Source of the DNA: Campylobacter showae
GTDB lineage: Bacteria; Campylobacterota; Campylobacteria; Campylobacterales; Campylobacteraceae
Length of the DNA stretch: 64,000 bases
Reading direction: 5' to 3'
NCBI RefSeq assembly: GCF_900699785.1
Contig: NZ_LR535679.1
Location: 1,550,001-1,614,000 of the forward strand
The number at the start of each line of letters is the position of its first letter. Position 1 is the stretch's first letter. Shown here piece by piece: positions 27,736 through 37,404 of this stretch. Under the pieces are notes generated by a model. The model made no database searches, had not been told where the DNA came from, and worked only from the letters and a program-made list of their open reading frames with translations. The position numbers and the translations under genes are program-made.

Positions 27736-28755
27736 ATGAAAAAATTTCTCACAACGCTGCTTTTAAGCGCTATCGTCGCGCTAGGAGCCGAGGTCAAAAC
27801 CATCACCGATATGACGGGCAACGAGGTCAAAATCCCGGCCAAAACGCAAAAGATAGCCGCGCTCTGGCACGCAAACAACCAAGTGATTTTGGTGCTAGGT
27901 GGCGCGGATAAGATCGTAACTACGACCGATCAGATCAAGAAAAATAAGTGGTTTGCTAAAATTTACCCTCGCATCGCAGAGGTGCCGGCCGCGCTAAACG
28001 GCAACGACATCCAGATCGAGGAGCTTGTTAAACTAGCGCCGGACGTAGTCGTCGTGTCAAATAAAAATTTCCAAGAAAACCTTACTAAAAACGGCTTTAG
28101 CGCGGCGAATTTGATATTTCGCGACTACGACGATATGAAAAAAAGCGTGCTGCTAACGGCCCAGATCATCGGCGGCGACGCGGCTAGCAAGGCAAAAGAA
28201 CTAAACGAAAATCTAGATGCCAACATCGCGCTAGTTACCGAGCGCACGAGCAAACTAAAGGACGCTGCGCGCCCTAAAGTGCTACACATCGTAGGCGGCG
28301 CAAACCTGCTAAAAATCGACGGTACCAAAACGATCATCGACACGTGGGTGAAATACGCGGGCGGTAAAAACGCGGTGCAAAAAGAGGGCAGCATGATAGA
28401 AATCACGGCTGAAGAGATCGTGGCCGCAGATCCCGATATCATCATCGTTGGCGGCGCGGACAATCAAAAAGCGGTTGAGAAAATTTACGCTGATCCCGTA
28501 TTTGCAGGGCTAAAAGCGGTCAAAAATAAAAAAGTCTACGGCAACCCAAAAGGCGTGTTTAGCTGGGATAGATACGGCGCGGAGTCGGCCTTACAAATTT
28601 TATGGGCGGCTACTATCATCCAGCCGGAGCTCTTTAAAGACGTCGACGTAAAGGCCCAAACTAAGGCGTTTTATAAGAAATTTATGAACTACGACCTTAG
28701 CGACGCGGAATTTGACTACATCCTAAAAGGACTAAATCCGGACGGCAGCAAATAA
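27736..28755 (+). CDS. ABC transporter substrate-binding protein for an iron complex (FhuD/BtuF/heme type)
   Basis: A 339-residue periplasmic protein. The ATG at 27736 follows AAGGAGC, and the signal peptide is residues 1-17 (MKKFLTTLLLSAIVALG). It has the class III binding-protein layout: an N-terminal lobe with TDMTGNEVKIPAKTQKIAAL, a long spanning helix near 140-165, and a C-terminal lobe with AADPDIIIVGGA. It presents a siderophore, heme or related complex to the permease and ATPase at 30658-32438. A hydrolase gene follows at 28809. The ligand is not determinable by eye. Confidence 0.85.
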   Translation: MKKFLTTLLLSAIVALGAEVKTITDMTGNEVKIPAKTQKIAALWHANNQVILVLGGADKIVTTTDQIKKNKWFAKIYPRIAEVPAALNGNDIQIEELVKLAPDVVVVSNKNFQENLTKNGFSAANLIFRDYDDMKKSVLLTAQIIGGDAASKAKELNENLDANIALVTERTSKLKDAARPKVLHIVGGANLLKIDGTKTIIDTWVKYAGGKNAVQKEGSMIEITAEEIVAADPDIIIVGGADNQKAVEKIYADPVFAGLKAVKNKKVYGNPKGVFSWDRYGAESALQILWAATIIQPELFKDVDVKAQTKAFYKKFMNYDLSDAEFDYILKGLNPDGSK

Positions 28756-28808
28756 TCAAATTTGAGCGGATTTGCGGGTAAATCCCGCAAAATCAAAAGG
28801 AAGCAAAG

Positions 28809-30302
28809 ATGAAAAAAGGGACGCTTGCATTTGGCGCGGCTTGCCTTTGCGCGGCACTTAGCGCGCAGGCGGTCGATCTAAAATTTGATCCGGATAAATT
28901 TGAAACTCGCTCTATAAAATTAGGCGAAAAAGAGGTCAAATTTAGAGCCTACGAGGGGATAGTTTACGTAGCAAACCCCGTGGATAGCGAGTATCAGAGG
29001 TTAAATTTTTACGTCCCGGCGCAGTATTTTGAGGGCGGCAAAGACAAAAACAGTAAAAATGTGACGGGCAAATTTGACGCGGCAAGCGTTCCGATCTTTT
29101 TGCCAAACTCCATCGGCGGATATATGCCGGGCAAGCCTTTTACGCCCGCCCTTGATAAAAACGGCAAGCCAAACGCGGTGCTAGCGGCGCTTGAGCGCGG
29201 TTACGTCGTCGCTGCGCCTGGAGCTAGAGGCAGGACGCTCAAGGATGCAAACGGTAAATTTAGCGGCAAAGCGCCCGCCGCCATCGTCGATCTAAAGGCC
29301 GCCGTGCGGTATCTCAAATTTAACGACGCAGCGATGGCCGGCGACGCGAACAAAATCGTATCAAACGGCACGAGCGCGGGCGGAGCGATGTCGGCGCTGC
29401 TTGGCGTCTCGGCGGACGCGCCCGAGTTTGAGCCCTACCTGGCCGCACTGGGAGCCGCAAAGGCTAGCGACGAGATCTACGCCGTCTCCGCCTACTGCCC
29501 GGTTACGAACCTAGAAAACGCCGACGCGGCCTACGAGTGGATGTTCGGCGCGCAGACGAAATACGAGAAAATGGACTTTAGTACGCTTGACGCGGCTGGG
29601 TTTAACGACCGAAGCGGCAAGCCAAAAACCGTCTCCGGCGAGCTAACCGCAGAGCGAAAAGAGCTCTCCGCTGCGCTAAAATCGGCCTTCCCAGCTTACG
29701 TAAATTCACTAAATTTAAAGGACGCCAAAGGTCGCGCGCTCACGCTTGAGCCTAGCGGCGAAGGAAGCTTTAAAGAGTACGTCAAAAAGACGCTAGCAGA
29801 CTCTTTCGCGGCTGCGAAAAGTCGGGAGAAAAGCCTGCTAAAGCCCGAGTTTTTCACGCTTGAAACACAGGGCTGCACGCTCGGATATGATTTTAAATTT
29901 GAAGACTTTGTTCTATCTATGCCTCGCGCTAAAGCTACGCCGGCATTTGACGGGTTAGAGCTACAAAATCCCGAAAACGACTTTTTCGGCGATGCGGACG
30001 CGGCGGCGAAGCACTTTACCGAATTTAGCGCAAAACGCGGCACAGGCGAGAGCGCCGATGCTAAAATCATAAAAATGGTAAACGCGATGAGCTATCTGGG
30101 CAATAAAAACGCGGCTAAATTTTACCGCATCAGGCACGGCGCAGCCGACTCTGACACGGCTCTAGCCGTACCGCTTATCTTGGCGTTAGGGCTACAAAAT
30201 GCGGGCAAAGCGGTTGATTTTGCGGTGCCTTGGGGGCAAGGTCACGGCGGCGACTATGATCTGGACGAACTTTTTAGGTGGATAGACCGCGTCGTAAAAT
30301 AG
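28809..30302 (+). CDS. Exported tannase-like alpha/beta hydrolase (subtype B tannase family)
   Basis: A 497-residue exported serine hydrolase. The signal peptide is residues 1-21, with cleavage after SAQA. The nucleophile elbow is GTSAGG with Ser189, and a catalytic His is likely at His479 in GQGHGGDYD. A large lid insertion lies between them. The family includes TanB-type tannases that cleave galloyl esters. It sits between the binding-protein gene (53 bases away) and the permease gene (356 bases away). A role in freeing iron from phenolic or ester siderophores is attractive but inferred. Confidence 0.72.
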   Translation: MKKGTLAFGAACLCAALSAQAVDLKFDPDKFETRSIKLGEKEVKFRAYEGIVYVANPVDSEYQRLNFYVPAQYFEGGKDKNSKNVTGKFDAASVPIFLPNSIGGYMPGKPFTPALDKNGKPNAVLAALERGYVVAAPGARGRTLKDANGKFSGKAPAAIVDLKAAVRYLKFNDAAMAGDANKIVSNGTSAGGAMSALLGVSADAPEFEPYLAALGAAKASDEIYAVSAYCPVTNLENADAAYEWMFGAQTKYEKMDFSTLDAAGFNDRSGKPKTVSGELTAERKELSAALKSAFPAYVNSLNLKDAKGRALTLEPSGEGSFKEYVKKTLADSFAAAKSREKSLLKPEFFTLETQGCTLGYDFKFEDFVLSMPRAKATPAFDGLELQNPENDFFGDADAAAKHFTEFSAKRGTGESADAKIIKMVNAMSYLGNKNAAKFYRIRHGAADSDTALAVPLILALGLQNAGKAVDFAVPWGQGHGGDYDLDELFRWIDRVVK

Positions 30303-30657
30303 CTGAAATTTGATGCGGCGGAAGCTTGCTTTCAAATTTGGCTCGACGAAAATTTGCGGAAACGTTAGATTTAAATTTGATAACGCAGCAAGGGGTGCCT
30401 AGCTCAAATTTATCGTTAGCGCTAAGCCTTAAACGCAAAACGGCGGGTAAATTTGACCCAAGCGGCATAAATTCGGCGCTCGGCGCAAGGGTTATCTAGG
30501 TCGTAGAAAACCGCCTTTTTGCTCGCTGTTTTAGCAGCGATCGCAAATAAGAAACAAAAGCTTCGCTCGCCAAGTTAGCGACAAGGCAAATTTAGCCCTT
30601 TCGCAAGCGATTTTCACGCGGCGCTACCGCGGACGCAGATTTTATTTTAGGAGAAAG
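30303..30657. other. 355-base gap inside the iron-complex ABC region
   Basis: No gene or convincing terminator is visible. It contains scattered AAATTT words and GC-rich stretches, and ends with TTTAGGAGAAAG, the ribosome site of the permease. The gap is long for an operon, so an internal promoter or processing site is possible. Confidence 0.4.
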
Positions 30658-31665
30658 ATGAAAAATATTAGTTTTAAATTTATGCTGATTTTGCTGGCCG
30701 CGCTAACCGTAGTTTGCGGCGTAGTCGCGCTTGGCGTCGGCAGGTTTTACGTAGCGCCAGGCGACGTGCTTAGCGTGATCGGCGGCTTTTTTGGAGTACC
30801 GACGGACGCCGCGGCAAATATCCAAAACGTGGTCGAGAACATCCGCATACCGCGCATCATCGCAGCCGTCCTCGTCGGAGCCGCGCTTAGCATCAGCGGA
30901 GCGGCATATCAGGGCGTCTTTCGCAACCAGCTAGTTAGTCCCGATCTGCTAGGCGTTTCGGCCGGAGCTTGCGTCGGAGCAGCGCTTGCGATCATGTTTG
31001 ATTTATCGCTTTTTTGGGTGCAGGCGTTAGCCTTCGTCTGCGGGCTTGCAGCCGTAGGTATGACGCTATCCATACCGCGTCTGATGGGGCGCTCTAGCAC
31101 GCTGATGCTGGTGCTTTCGGGCATCATCGTTAGCGGTCTGATGGCTTCTGTTATCGGCTTTTTAAAGTACGTCGCCGACCCCGAGACCAAGCTACCCGAC
31201 ATCGTTTACTGGCAGCTAGGCAGTCTAGCTAAGATCGATGCGGGCAATCTTAAATTTATCGCGCCCGTGATGATAGCCTGCGCGGTACTGCTCGTAGCGA
31301 TGAGCTGGAGGATAAATTTGCTCTCGCTAGGCGACGAGAGCGCGGCGAGACTGGGCGTAAATGTAGCGCTTGAGCGCGGCGTCATCATCGTTTGCGCGAC
31401 GCTGCTAACGGCATGCAGCGTCTGCGTGAGCGGTATCGTGGCGTGGGTAGGGCTACTGATGCCCCACCTAGCGCGCATGCTAGTTGGCGCAAACAACGCC
31501 CGCAGCCTGCCTGCGAGCATATTTATGGGCGCGATATTTTTGCTATTCGTTGATACCCTAGCGCGCACGATCAGCGTTAGCGAAGTGCCTCTGGGCGTAC
31601 TTACGGGCTTTATCGGCACGATATTTTTCGTCTGGGTACTCTGGCGAAATAAAAAGGTTGCGTGA
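30658..31665 (+). CDS. FecCD-family iron-complex ABC permease
   Basis: A 335-residue inner-membrane permease with about ten helices and the FecCD motifs RIPRIIAAVLVGAALSISGA (about 62-81) and NQLVSPDLLGVSAGA (about 92-106). The coupling-helix region is SLGDESAARLGVN. The last residues overlap the start of the ATPase gene (TGATG), showing tight coupling. AGGAGAAAG precedes the ATG. Confidence 0.92.
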   Translation: MKNISFKFMLILLAALTVVCGVVALGVGRFYVAPGDVLSVIGGFFGVPTDAAANIQNVVENIRIPRIIAAVLVGAALSISGAAYQGVFRNQLVSPDLLGVSAGACVGAALAIMFDLSLFWVQALAFVCGLAAVGMTLSIPRLMGRSSTLMLVLSGIIVSGLMASVIGFLKYVADPETKLPDIVYWQLGSLAKIDAGNLKFIAPVMIACAVLLVAMSWRINLLSLGDESAARLGVNVALERGVIIVCATLLTACSVCVSGIVAWVGLLMPHLARMLVGANNARSLPASIFMGAIFLLFVDTLARTISVSEVPLGVLTGFIGTIFFVWVLWRNKKVA

Positions 31666-32438
31666 TGCTTGAGGTTAAAAATCTAAATTTTGCCTACCCA
31701 AACGGCGCGGGTAGGCTAGAAAACGTAAATTTACGCGTCGGCAAGGGCGAGATACTAACGATACTGGGGCGAAACGGCGCAGGAAAATCTACCATGCTAA
31801 GCCTAATCAGCGGTACGCAGGCGCCTCACTCGGGCGAAGTTTGGCTAGGCGGCAAAAATAGCGCCGAGCTTAGCAACAAAGAGCGCGCCAAAATCATGGC
31901 CTACGTCGCTCAAAGCGAGATCTGCGAGTACGACTACACGGGGCTTGAGTTCATCACGATGGGGCGAGCGGCGCATCTGGGTATCTTTGCGCGGCCTAGC
32001 CAGGAGGATACGGCGATAGCGAAGGAATTTACCGCAAAGCTTGAGATCACGCACCTTGAGGATAAATATATCACTCAGATGAGCGGCGGGCAAAAGCAGA
32101 TGTGTTCGATCGCCCGCGCGATGGCTGCAAAGCCCGAGATCATCGTATTTGACGAGCCGACCTCGGCGCTGGACTTTGGAAATCAGTATAAATTCCTACG
32201 CACCGTTAAGCAGCTAAAAGAGCAAGGCTACACCATCGTGCTAACGACTCACAATCCCGATTTTGCCGTACTTTTGGGCGGCTACGTGGCGTTAGTTAAG
32301 GGCGGAGGCGAGGTGGCTTTCGGCACGGTGGACGAGATCATAGAAAGCGAGCATCTAAGCAAGCTTTACGGGCTAAATTTGAGCGTAGAGTACATCGAGC
32401 AAGTAACTAGAAAGTGCTGCCTGACGCATCCGCTGTGA
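31665..32438 (+). CDS. FecE-type iron-complex ABC transporter ATPase
   Basis: A 257-residue ATP-binding subunit. Walker A is GRNGAGKST, the signature is MSGGQKQM, and Walker B is IIVFDEP followed by SALDFGNQ and the switch histidine in LTTHNPD. I start it at the ATG at 31665, sharing the final A of the permease stop, rather than the GTG one codon earlier. It powers import together with the binding protein at 27736 and the permease just upstream. Confidence 0.93.
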   Translation: MLEVKNLNFAYPNGAGRLENVNLRVGKGEILTILGRNGAGKSTMLSLISGTQAPHSGEVWLGGKNSAELSNKERAKIMAYVAQSEICEYDYTGLEFITMGRAAHLGIFARPSQEDTAIAKEFTAKLEITHLEDKYITQMSGGQKQMCSIARAMAAKPEIIVFDEPTSALDFGNQYKFLRTVKQLKEQGYTIVLTTHNPDFAVLLGGYVALVKGGGEVAFGTVDEIIESEHLSKLYGLNLSVEYIEQVTRKCCLTHPL

Positions 32439-32789
32439 CTGCGGCGCGCGAGAAGCGGCGTAAATTTGCGCTACGCAAAATCAAAAAGAACGCGGGCAGG
32501 GATACGCGGCACGGCGGATAAATTTGTCGCAGGCGCAAGGCGTGCGTACCCGCCTTGCAAATTTGACTACTCCCGCTCGCCTTGTCGTTTGGTAAAATTC
32601 GCTCTCAAATTTAGCTCAAATTTGAGGCTTATAAAATTTGACCGAGCCTTAGCGCGTTTTAGTCGGCGCGACTCTGTAAATTTGACGGCTTCGGGTTTGC
32701 GCCTTTAGTAAATTCGGCATTAAATTTAAGGCTCGCAAATTTAGGCGGCTTTTATTTTTCCCCGCGTTGCGCGCCGGAAATGATTAAAA

Positions 32790-32871
32790 TTTGCTTCGTT
32801 AAAGCAGTCTTGCTAAAGCGAAGCAAAATCCCTCCAAAAAAGCTCGTTTGCAAAAGCTCAGTAAAACGAGC
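32790..32871. terminator. Two terminator hairpins between the ABC ATPase and gdhA
   Basis: TTTGCTTCG...CGAAGCAAA spans 32790-32827. GCTCGTTT...AAACGAGC spans 32842-32871. On the minus strand the second stem is followed by TTTTTTGG, a classic intrinsic terminator for gdhA. The rest of the 446-base gap 32439-32884 shows only AAATTT-rich DNA and no supported gene. Confidence 0.7.
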
Positions 32872-32884
32872 CTTCAAGGTAAAT

Positions 32885-34243
32885 TTACACATACCCCTGA
32901 TCTATCATCGCATCGGCTACTTTTCTAAAGCCCGCGATATTTGAGCCAAGTACCAGATTTCCCTCATCGCCAAACTCCTTGCTCGTCTCGTAACTAAGCT
33001 CAAAGATGTGATTCATGATGCCGTGCAGTCTATGATCGACCTTTTCAAAGCTCCACGCGGTCATGCCGGCGTTTTGCATCATCTCAAGGCCTGACGTGCC
33101 CACGCCGCCCGCGTTTGCCGCCTTTGCCGGAGCGAAGTAGAAATCCTTTTGCGCGAGCATGAAATTTATCGCATCAAGCGTGCTTGGCATGTTCGCGCCC
33201 TCGGCCACGAAGCGGCAGCCGTTAGCGTAGAGCGTCTTTATGTCGGCTAGGTGCAGTTCGTTTTGCGTCGCGCACGGAAACGCTCCGTCGCACGGCACGT
33301 CCCACACGCCGTTTCTGCCCTCTTTATATTCGCTTACGCTTACGTATTTTGCGTTCGGTCTAAATTTGACGTATTCGCTAAGGCGCGCGCGTTTTACTTC
33401 TTTTAGCTCTTTAAGTACGGCTAGATCGATGCCCTCTGCGTCGTAAACGTATCCGTTTGAATCAGAAACCGTTATAGGCAGCGCGCCTACTTGATAGAGC
33501 TTTTCTACCGTGTATATGGCGACGTTTCCGCTACCGCTTATGCTGCACTTTTTACCCTCTAGTCCAAGGCCCGCTTTTTGCAGCATATTTTGCGTAAAAT
33601 AAACTAACCCGTATCCGGTCGCCTCCGTGCGCGCTAGGCTGCCGCCCCAGTTTAGCCCCTTGCCCGTTAGTATGCCGTCAAATCTGCCGGTTAGCTTTTT
33701 ATACTGCCCAAACATATAGCCGATCTCGCGCGCGCCAACGCCGATGTCGCCTGCGGGCACGTCCACGGTGTTGCCGATGTGGCGGTATAGCTCGCTCATA
33801 AACGCTTGACAAAAGCGCATTATCTCGCCCTCGCTCTTACCTTTTGGATCAAAGGTGCTGCCGCCTTTTGCGCCGCCGATATTTACGCCAGTTAGCGAGT
33901 TTTTAAAAATTTGTTCAAATCCTAGAAATTTTAGCACGCCAAGATCCACGCTAGGATGGAGCCTTAGACCGCCCTTGTATGGGCCGACGGCTGAGTTAAA
34001 CTGCACGCGGTAGCCGTTATTTACCTGCGGTCTGCCGTCGTCATCCGTGTATGTGACGCGAAATATCACTGTACGCTCTGGTATCACGATACGTTCTAGG
34101 ATCGCGTGTTTTTGGTACTTGCTCTCTTTTTTTATAAGCGGCTCGAGGCTGTTTAGCACCTCGGTCGCAGCCTGGACAAAGACGCCTTGACCCGGATTGG
34201 TCCTTTTTATCCACTCCATCGTTTTTTCGATGTACTCGCTCAT
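32885..34243 (-). CDS. gdhA: Glutamate dehydrogenase (NADP-type, GdhA)
   Basis: A 452-residue hexameric-type enzyme that makes glutamate from 2-oxoglutarate and ammonium. Substrate-binding motifs GPYKGGLRLHPSV and GGAKGGS (about 86-127) include the catalytic lysine. NVDVPAGDIGVG-type residues (TVDVPAGDIGVGAREIG) follow, and the Rossmann motif GSGNVA lies near 240. A GTG two codons upstream is possible, but AGGAG lies 5 bases before the ATG at 34243. It is monocistronic. Confidence 0.95.
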   Translation of the reverse strand: MSEYIEKTMEWIKRTNPGQGVFVQAATEVLNSLEPLIKKESKYQKHAILERIVIPERTVIFRVTYTDDDGRPQVNNGYRVQFNSAVGPYKGGLRLHPSVDLGVLKFLGFEQIFKNSLTGVNIGGAKGGSTFDPKGKSEGEIMRFCQAFMSELYRHIGNTVDVPAGDIGVGAREIGYMFGQYKKLTGRFDGILTGKGLNWGGSLARTEATGYGLVYFTQNMLQKAGLGLEGKKCSISGSGNVAIYTVEKLYQVGALPITVSDSNGYVYDAEGIDLAVLKELKEVKRARLSEYVKFRPNAKYVSVSEYKEGRNGVWDVPCDGAFPCATQNELHLADIKTLYANGCRFVAEGANMPSTLDAINFMLAQKDFYFAPAKAANAGGVGTSGLEMMQNAGMTAWSFEKVDHRLHGIMNHIFELSYETSKEFGDEGNLVLGSNIAGFRKVADAMIDQGYV

Positions 34244-34745
34244 CTTCACTCCTATTCGTCAAATTTTTGTAGTTGAATATTAACTCTCCTAGAAAAAATT
34301 TTTATTTAAATTTATTTTTATATTTTTATTTTAGGCGATAAGTGTTACGTATCGAAACTAAATTTATAAAACGTAACTTTTTGATAAATTTGTTATAGTT
34401 TTGTTTGGGCTTTTGACGGATATTTTAGTCGGCTTTGGCGGGACTATGTTAAATTTAGGATATTTAAATTTATAGAGGCGCATTTTTGCCGTTTTGGTTT
34501 TTGCGCATTTTGGCGAGATCTCGTCAAATTTGAAATTTAGCAGGCAAATTTGCGGCTAATCTCATCAAATTTTACTCGCTTAAATTTTAAATTTACGCCT
34601 GCGCGAGCTTAAATTTAAACTCGGATCGCACGCGCTTTTATTATCAATGACTAACTTTACGAGGTATATACAAAGCGGGAGTAAATTTGGGCGGGTTAAA
34701 ATAGTAAAAAAATCAAATTTTAGCCCAAAGCGGGCTAAAATTTGA
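34244..34745. other. 502-base gap upstream of gdhA
   Basis: No coding region is visible. The part next to gdhA (34265-34330) is very AT-rich and suits its promoter on the minus strand. The rest is rich in AAATTT words, and the terminator of the next minus-strand gene lies at 34711-34747. Confidence 0.4.
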
Positions 34746-34747
34746 TT
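34711..34747 (-). terminator. 16-bp stem terminator overlapping a stop codon
   Basis: AATCAAATTTTAGCCC and GGGCTAAAATTTGATT pair perfectly around a 5-base loop. On the minus strand the stem's first bases are part of the stop codon region of the zinc-ribbon gene, and TTTTTTTAC follows. Confidence 0.75.
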
Positions 34748-34934
34748 ACATATCCTCTTTGATTTCGTCGTTGCTGCGAACTACTAGGCCAGAGCCGTGG
34801 ATGACGCTAGGGATGCACGCCGTGCAGATATCGACCTCTTCGCCGTTTTTGTGAGCGCGGACGAATACGGCGTTTTCGTTTTCCGTGCTTTTTTGTCCGC
34901 AGACGTTGCAAACTACGATATTTTCGGTTCTCAT
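34746..34934 (-). CDS. Small zinc-ribbon protein
   Basis: A 62-residue protein with two CxxC pairs, CNVC at 9-12 and CTAC at 37-40, able to hold one zinc. There is no signal peptide. GAAGGAAG-type ribosome bases precede the ATG. I do not know its function; such ribbons bind nucleic acids or proteins. It is followed by a strong terminator and lies 62 bases downstream of the EI24 gene on the same strand. Confidence 0.75.
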   Translation of the reverse strand: MRTENIVVCNVCGQKSTENENAVFVRAHKNGEEVDICTACIPSVIHGSGLVVRSNDEIKEDM

Positions 34935-34996
34935 TTGACTTCCTTCGTAAAAAATTCGGGCGTATTTTATTTAGTTTTTCGCCGATTTGAAATGAT

Positions 34997-35731
34997 TTAC
35001 GTCAAGCGCGAAGTCTCGCGTAAAAAGAAAAAATGCGAAAAATAAATAACGAAAAAAACCTGCAAGAAAAGCCCGAAAATAGGCACCAAACATAGTAGGT
35101 AAAAGCATAGCGCGGCGGCTTTAAATTTATATCCGCCGTAGTCCAGCAAGTAAAGCTCGAATTTGTGCCGCGAGAGGGCGTTTGGCGCGACGTCGATGAA
35201 AAGTAGCGAATAATAAAAGTAAAAAAATGCCGGGTGCAGGGCGAGGAAATTTAGCGCGGGCACGGCTAAAATCGGCACGCAAATAAGCGCAATCAGGATA
35301 AATTTGAGTAAAATTTTGCCCATAAGAGCCGTTTGGCGGGCTAGGCCGACGTTTGCCAGCTGCGCCTCGTCCACGCGGTAGTGCCTGCGGTTTACCTCTC
35401 GCGCGATCGTAGGAGTTAAAAAACCGGCGACCGCAAGCGCGCAAAAAATTGAGAGCATGACGACTAGATAGGCGCCGACGGCGTAAAATATCGCGCCGAT
35501 GAGCCACTTTGTGATGCCTAGGCTAAGGATTTTAGCTACCATCGGATACTCGGCTAGCGCGCCTGCCTCACCAGATACGGCGGCGTTTAGCGCCTCGTAT
35601 AGCTCGCGGCCGCCCAGCATCGCAATAGCCGCGATAATAAGCGCGGAAAAAACGAGCGGCAGGATAGAGAGCGCGATAAATTTGGCCGTGAAAAGGTCCT
35701 TTAGCGAAAGGCGTAAAATATCAGCGAACAA
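34997..35731 (-). CDS. EI24 / CysZ-like membrane protein
   Basis: A 244-residue membrane protein with about five to six hydrophobic segments. It has the EI24-domain pattern: an N-terminal amphipathic region SLKDLFTAKFIALSILPLV, a conserved GFLTPTIAREVNRRHY near 112-127, and a C-terminal FELYLLDYGGYKFKAAALCF (about 200-219). In enterobacteria the family includes the sulfate permease CysZ; in Campylobacter its substrate is unknown. It is probably co-transcribed with the zinc-ribbon gene. Confidence 0.75.
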   Translation of the reverse strand: MFADILRLSLKDLFTAKFIALSILPLVFSALIIAAIAMLGGRELYEALNAAVSGEAGALAEYPMVAKILSLGITKWLIGAIFYAVGAYLVVMLSIFCALAVAGFLTPTIAREVNRRHYRVDEAQLANVGLARQTALMGKILLKFILIALICVPILAVPALNFLALHPAFFYFYYSLLFIDVAPNALSRHKFELYLLDYGGYKFKAAALCFYLLCLVPIFGLFLQVFFVIYFSHFFFLRETSRLT

Positions 35732-36050
35732 CGAATCTCCATTTGTTTAAATTTATAGCCGTCATGCGGCGAAAGGGCATATAGGCTCAGCTTGTGTCAA
35801 ATTTGACCACTTTAAATTTGGTCGCAAATTTAGCTAAATTTATTCAAATTTGCCCCATTTTTTACTCGGCAAAGCAAACATTGGCGGTCGCCTTGGCAAC
35901 TACGCGAGAGCTTGCAAGCAGCGCAAATTTTACCGATTAAAGGGCGGCGCTTTAGCTAGCGCAGCCAAACCGTGCTCAAATTTAAATGCCAGCCCGCATA
36001 AGCCGCGTCAAGCCAAATCGTAAAAATTTAGCAGGCTCGCGCCGCAAATT
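35732..36050. other. 319-base gap between EI24 and dUTPase genes
   Basis: No gene is visible. The sequence is dominated by AAATTT/CAAATTTG words and short GC-rich stretches. The EI24 gene's promoter must lie near 35735-35800, but no clear -10 stands out. Confidence 0.35.
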
Positions 36051-36746
36051 TTATTTTACCGCCTTATACTCGGCCTCTAGCGCGGCGTAGATTTCGTCCA
36101 CGCTTTTTAGTCCGCGAGCGAGGATCTCGTTCATCACGGCGTTATCCTCCTTGCCGTTCCAGACCTTTTTATACGCGCCCTCTTTGTAGCCGTGGTCTTG
36201 GCGGAAGCGATTTAGGACGTTTTTACCGACGTAGCACTCGTAAAGCGAGCTTAAATTTACTCCGCATTTTAGGCTCATCGAGAAGTAAATTTTAAGCAGG
36301 TCAAAGAGCGAATACTCAAAGCCCGAGCACTTATTTATGAGCATTTCGACGTCGTTTATGATCTCGTAGATGTTCTCTTCGGCGACGTTAAACGGCTCGC
36401 GGCAAAACGCCTCAAAGCCGCTGCTAGCGCAGATGTCGCTTGAGAGCTTTGCAATATCGCCAAGGTTATTTAGCTTGTACTGCTCGAGCATCAAACTCAT
36501 CAAAAAGTGCCAGATATCCACGACCTCAACGCGCAGATTGTCTTCATTAGTCGGCGCGTTTATGCTCTTCCAGTGTTTCCAGGCAAAGCTGTCTATGAGC
36601 TCGGCGCACTCCATATATATGCAGCGTTTCCAGCTGATGAGTTTGCCGTTTTTGTTTATACCGTTTTCCCAGCCGATGCCGTTTGTATCGTCGTTTAGGC
36701 TCTGCTGGAGATTTAGCATTTGGGTGATTTTTTCATTCGCGTTCAT
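36051..36746 (-). CDS. dut: Dimeric (all-alpha, MazG-like) dUTP diphosphatase
   Basis: A 231-residue enzyme that hydrolyses dUTP to dUMP. It has the Campylobacter-type all-alpha dUTPase layout: YMECAELIDSFAWKHWK (about 44-60) with the ExxE metal motif and RVEVVDIWHFLMSLMLEQ (about 72-89) with the ExxxD part. KNVLNRFRQDHGYKEG near 190-205 is the conserved phosphate-binding block. It replaces the trimeric dUTPase in these bacteria. It is transcribed leftward, probably alone. Confidence 0.88.
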   Translation of the reverse strand: MNANEKITQMLNLQQSLNDDTNGIGWENGINKNGKLISWKRCIYMECAELIDSFAWKHWKSINAPTNEDNLRVEVVDIWHFLMSLMLEQYKLNNLGDIAKLSSDICASSGFEAFCREPFNVAEENIYEIINDVEMLINKCSGFEYSLFDLLKIYFSMSLKCGVNLSSLYECYVGKNVLNRFRQDHGYKEGAYKKVWNGKEDNAVMNEILARGLKSVDEIYAALEAEYKAVK

Positions 36747-36800
36747 AAATTTTCCTATTTTTAAAATTTATGAATTATAGCGAAATTTTTAAACCGCGAA

Positions 36801-37316
36801 CTAAACGTAAAATTTAAAGCTATCCAGCTGAGAAATGAGCTCGTCAAAGAGCTTTTTGGAGTTTTGCAGCAGTCTATCGCCCGCTTTATTTTGCTCCATC
36901 AGCCTATCAAAAAGCTTTAGTGTGCCGTCCGCGATAAAATTTTTATGATTTGCGTCTTTTACCTCGGGAAGCTCTTTGCGAAGCGAGTTTGCGAGATTTG
37001 TAACGCGCGAAAATATAGGATCTTCGCCCTCTTTGACGTTTTTCATAAATTTATCTATGCTAGGCGCTATCTTTTCTAGAGCGGCTGCCAGCTCCTCTTT
37101 ATCGCGAGCGTCCAGCCCGTCGCCTTTATAGGAGAAACTATAGCCGTACTCGTGCGTGAGGGTGAGCGCGGATGCCGATGCGCCAGCTGTTTTGGCGCTA
37201 GCGTAGTCTATGGTTTTGTTGTCGTACATTTTTAGATTTATCTCGTCGCCGCTGCTGGTTTTAAAGCTAAAATCAAAGCTGTTTAGGCTCGCGCTTTGGT
37301 AGTTTTGTAGTTTCAT
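36801..37316 (-). CDS. Hypothetical protein, helical C terminus
   Basis: A 171-residue protein that I do not recognise. I start it at the ATG at 37316 (MKLQNYQSASLNSFDFSFKT) rather than an upstream codon that would reach into the divergent promoter. The first 80 residues look beta-rich and the last 90 helical (KLFDRLMEQNKAGDRLLQNS). There is no signal peptide and no cysteine. It ends 54 bases before the dUTPase gene starts on the same strand. Confidence 0.6.
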   Translation of the reverse strand: MKLQNYQSASLNSFDFSFKTSSGDEINLKMYDNKTIDYASAKTAGASASALTLTHEYGYSFSYKGDGLDARDKEELAAALEKIAPSIDKFMKNVKEGEDPIFSRVTNLANSLRKELPEVKDANHKNFIADGTLKLFDRLMEQNKAGDRLLQNSKKLFDELISQLDSFKFYV

Positions 37317-37404
37317 GATTTTTGCCGTCCTTTTGGCTTTATATCGGCTAAATTTCTTTTTTCTTAATACCCCTTGCGCTAAAATCACTCAAAAAAGGAT
37401 GAAA

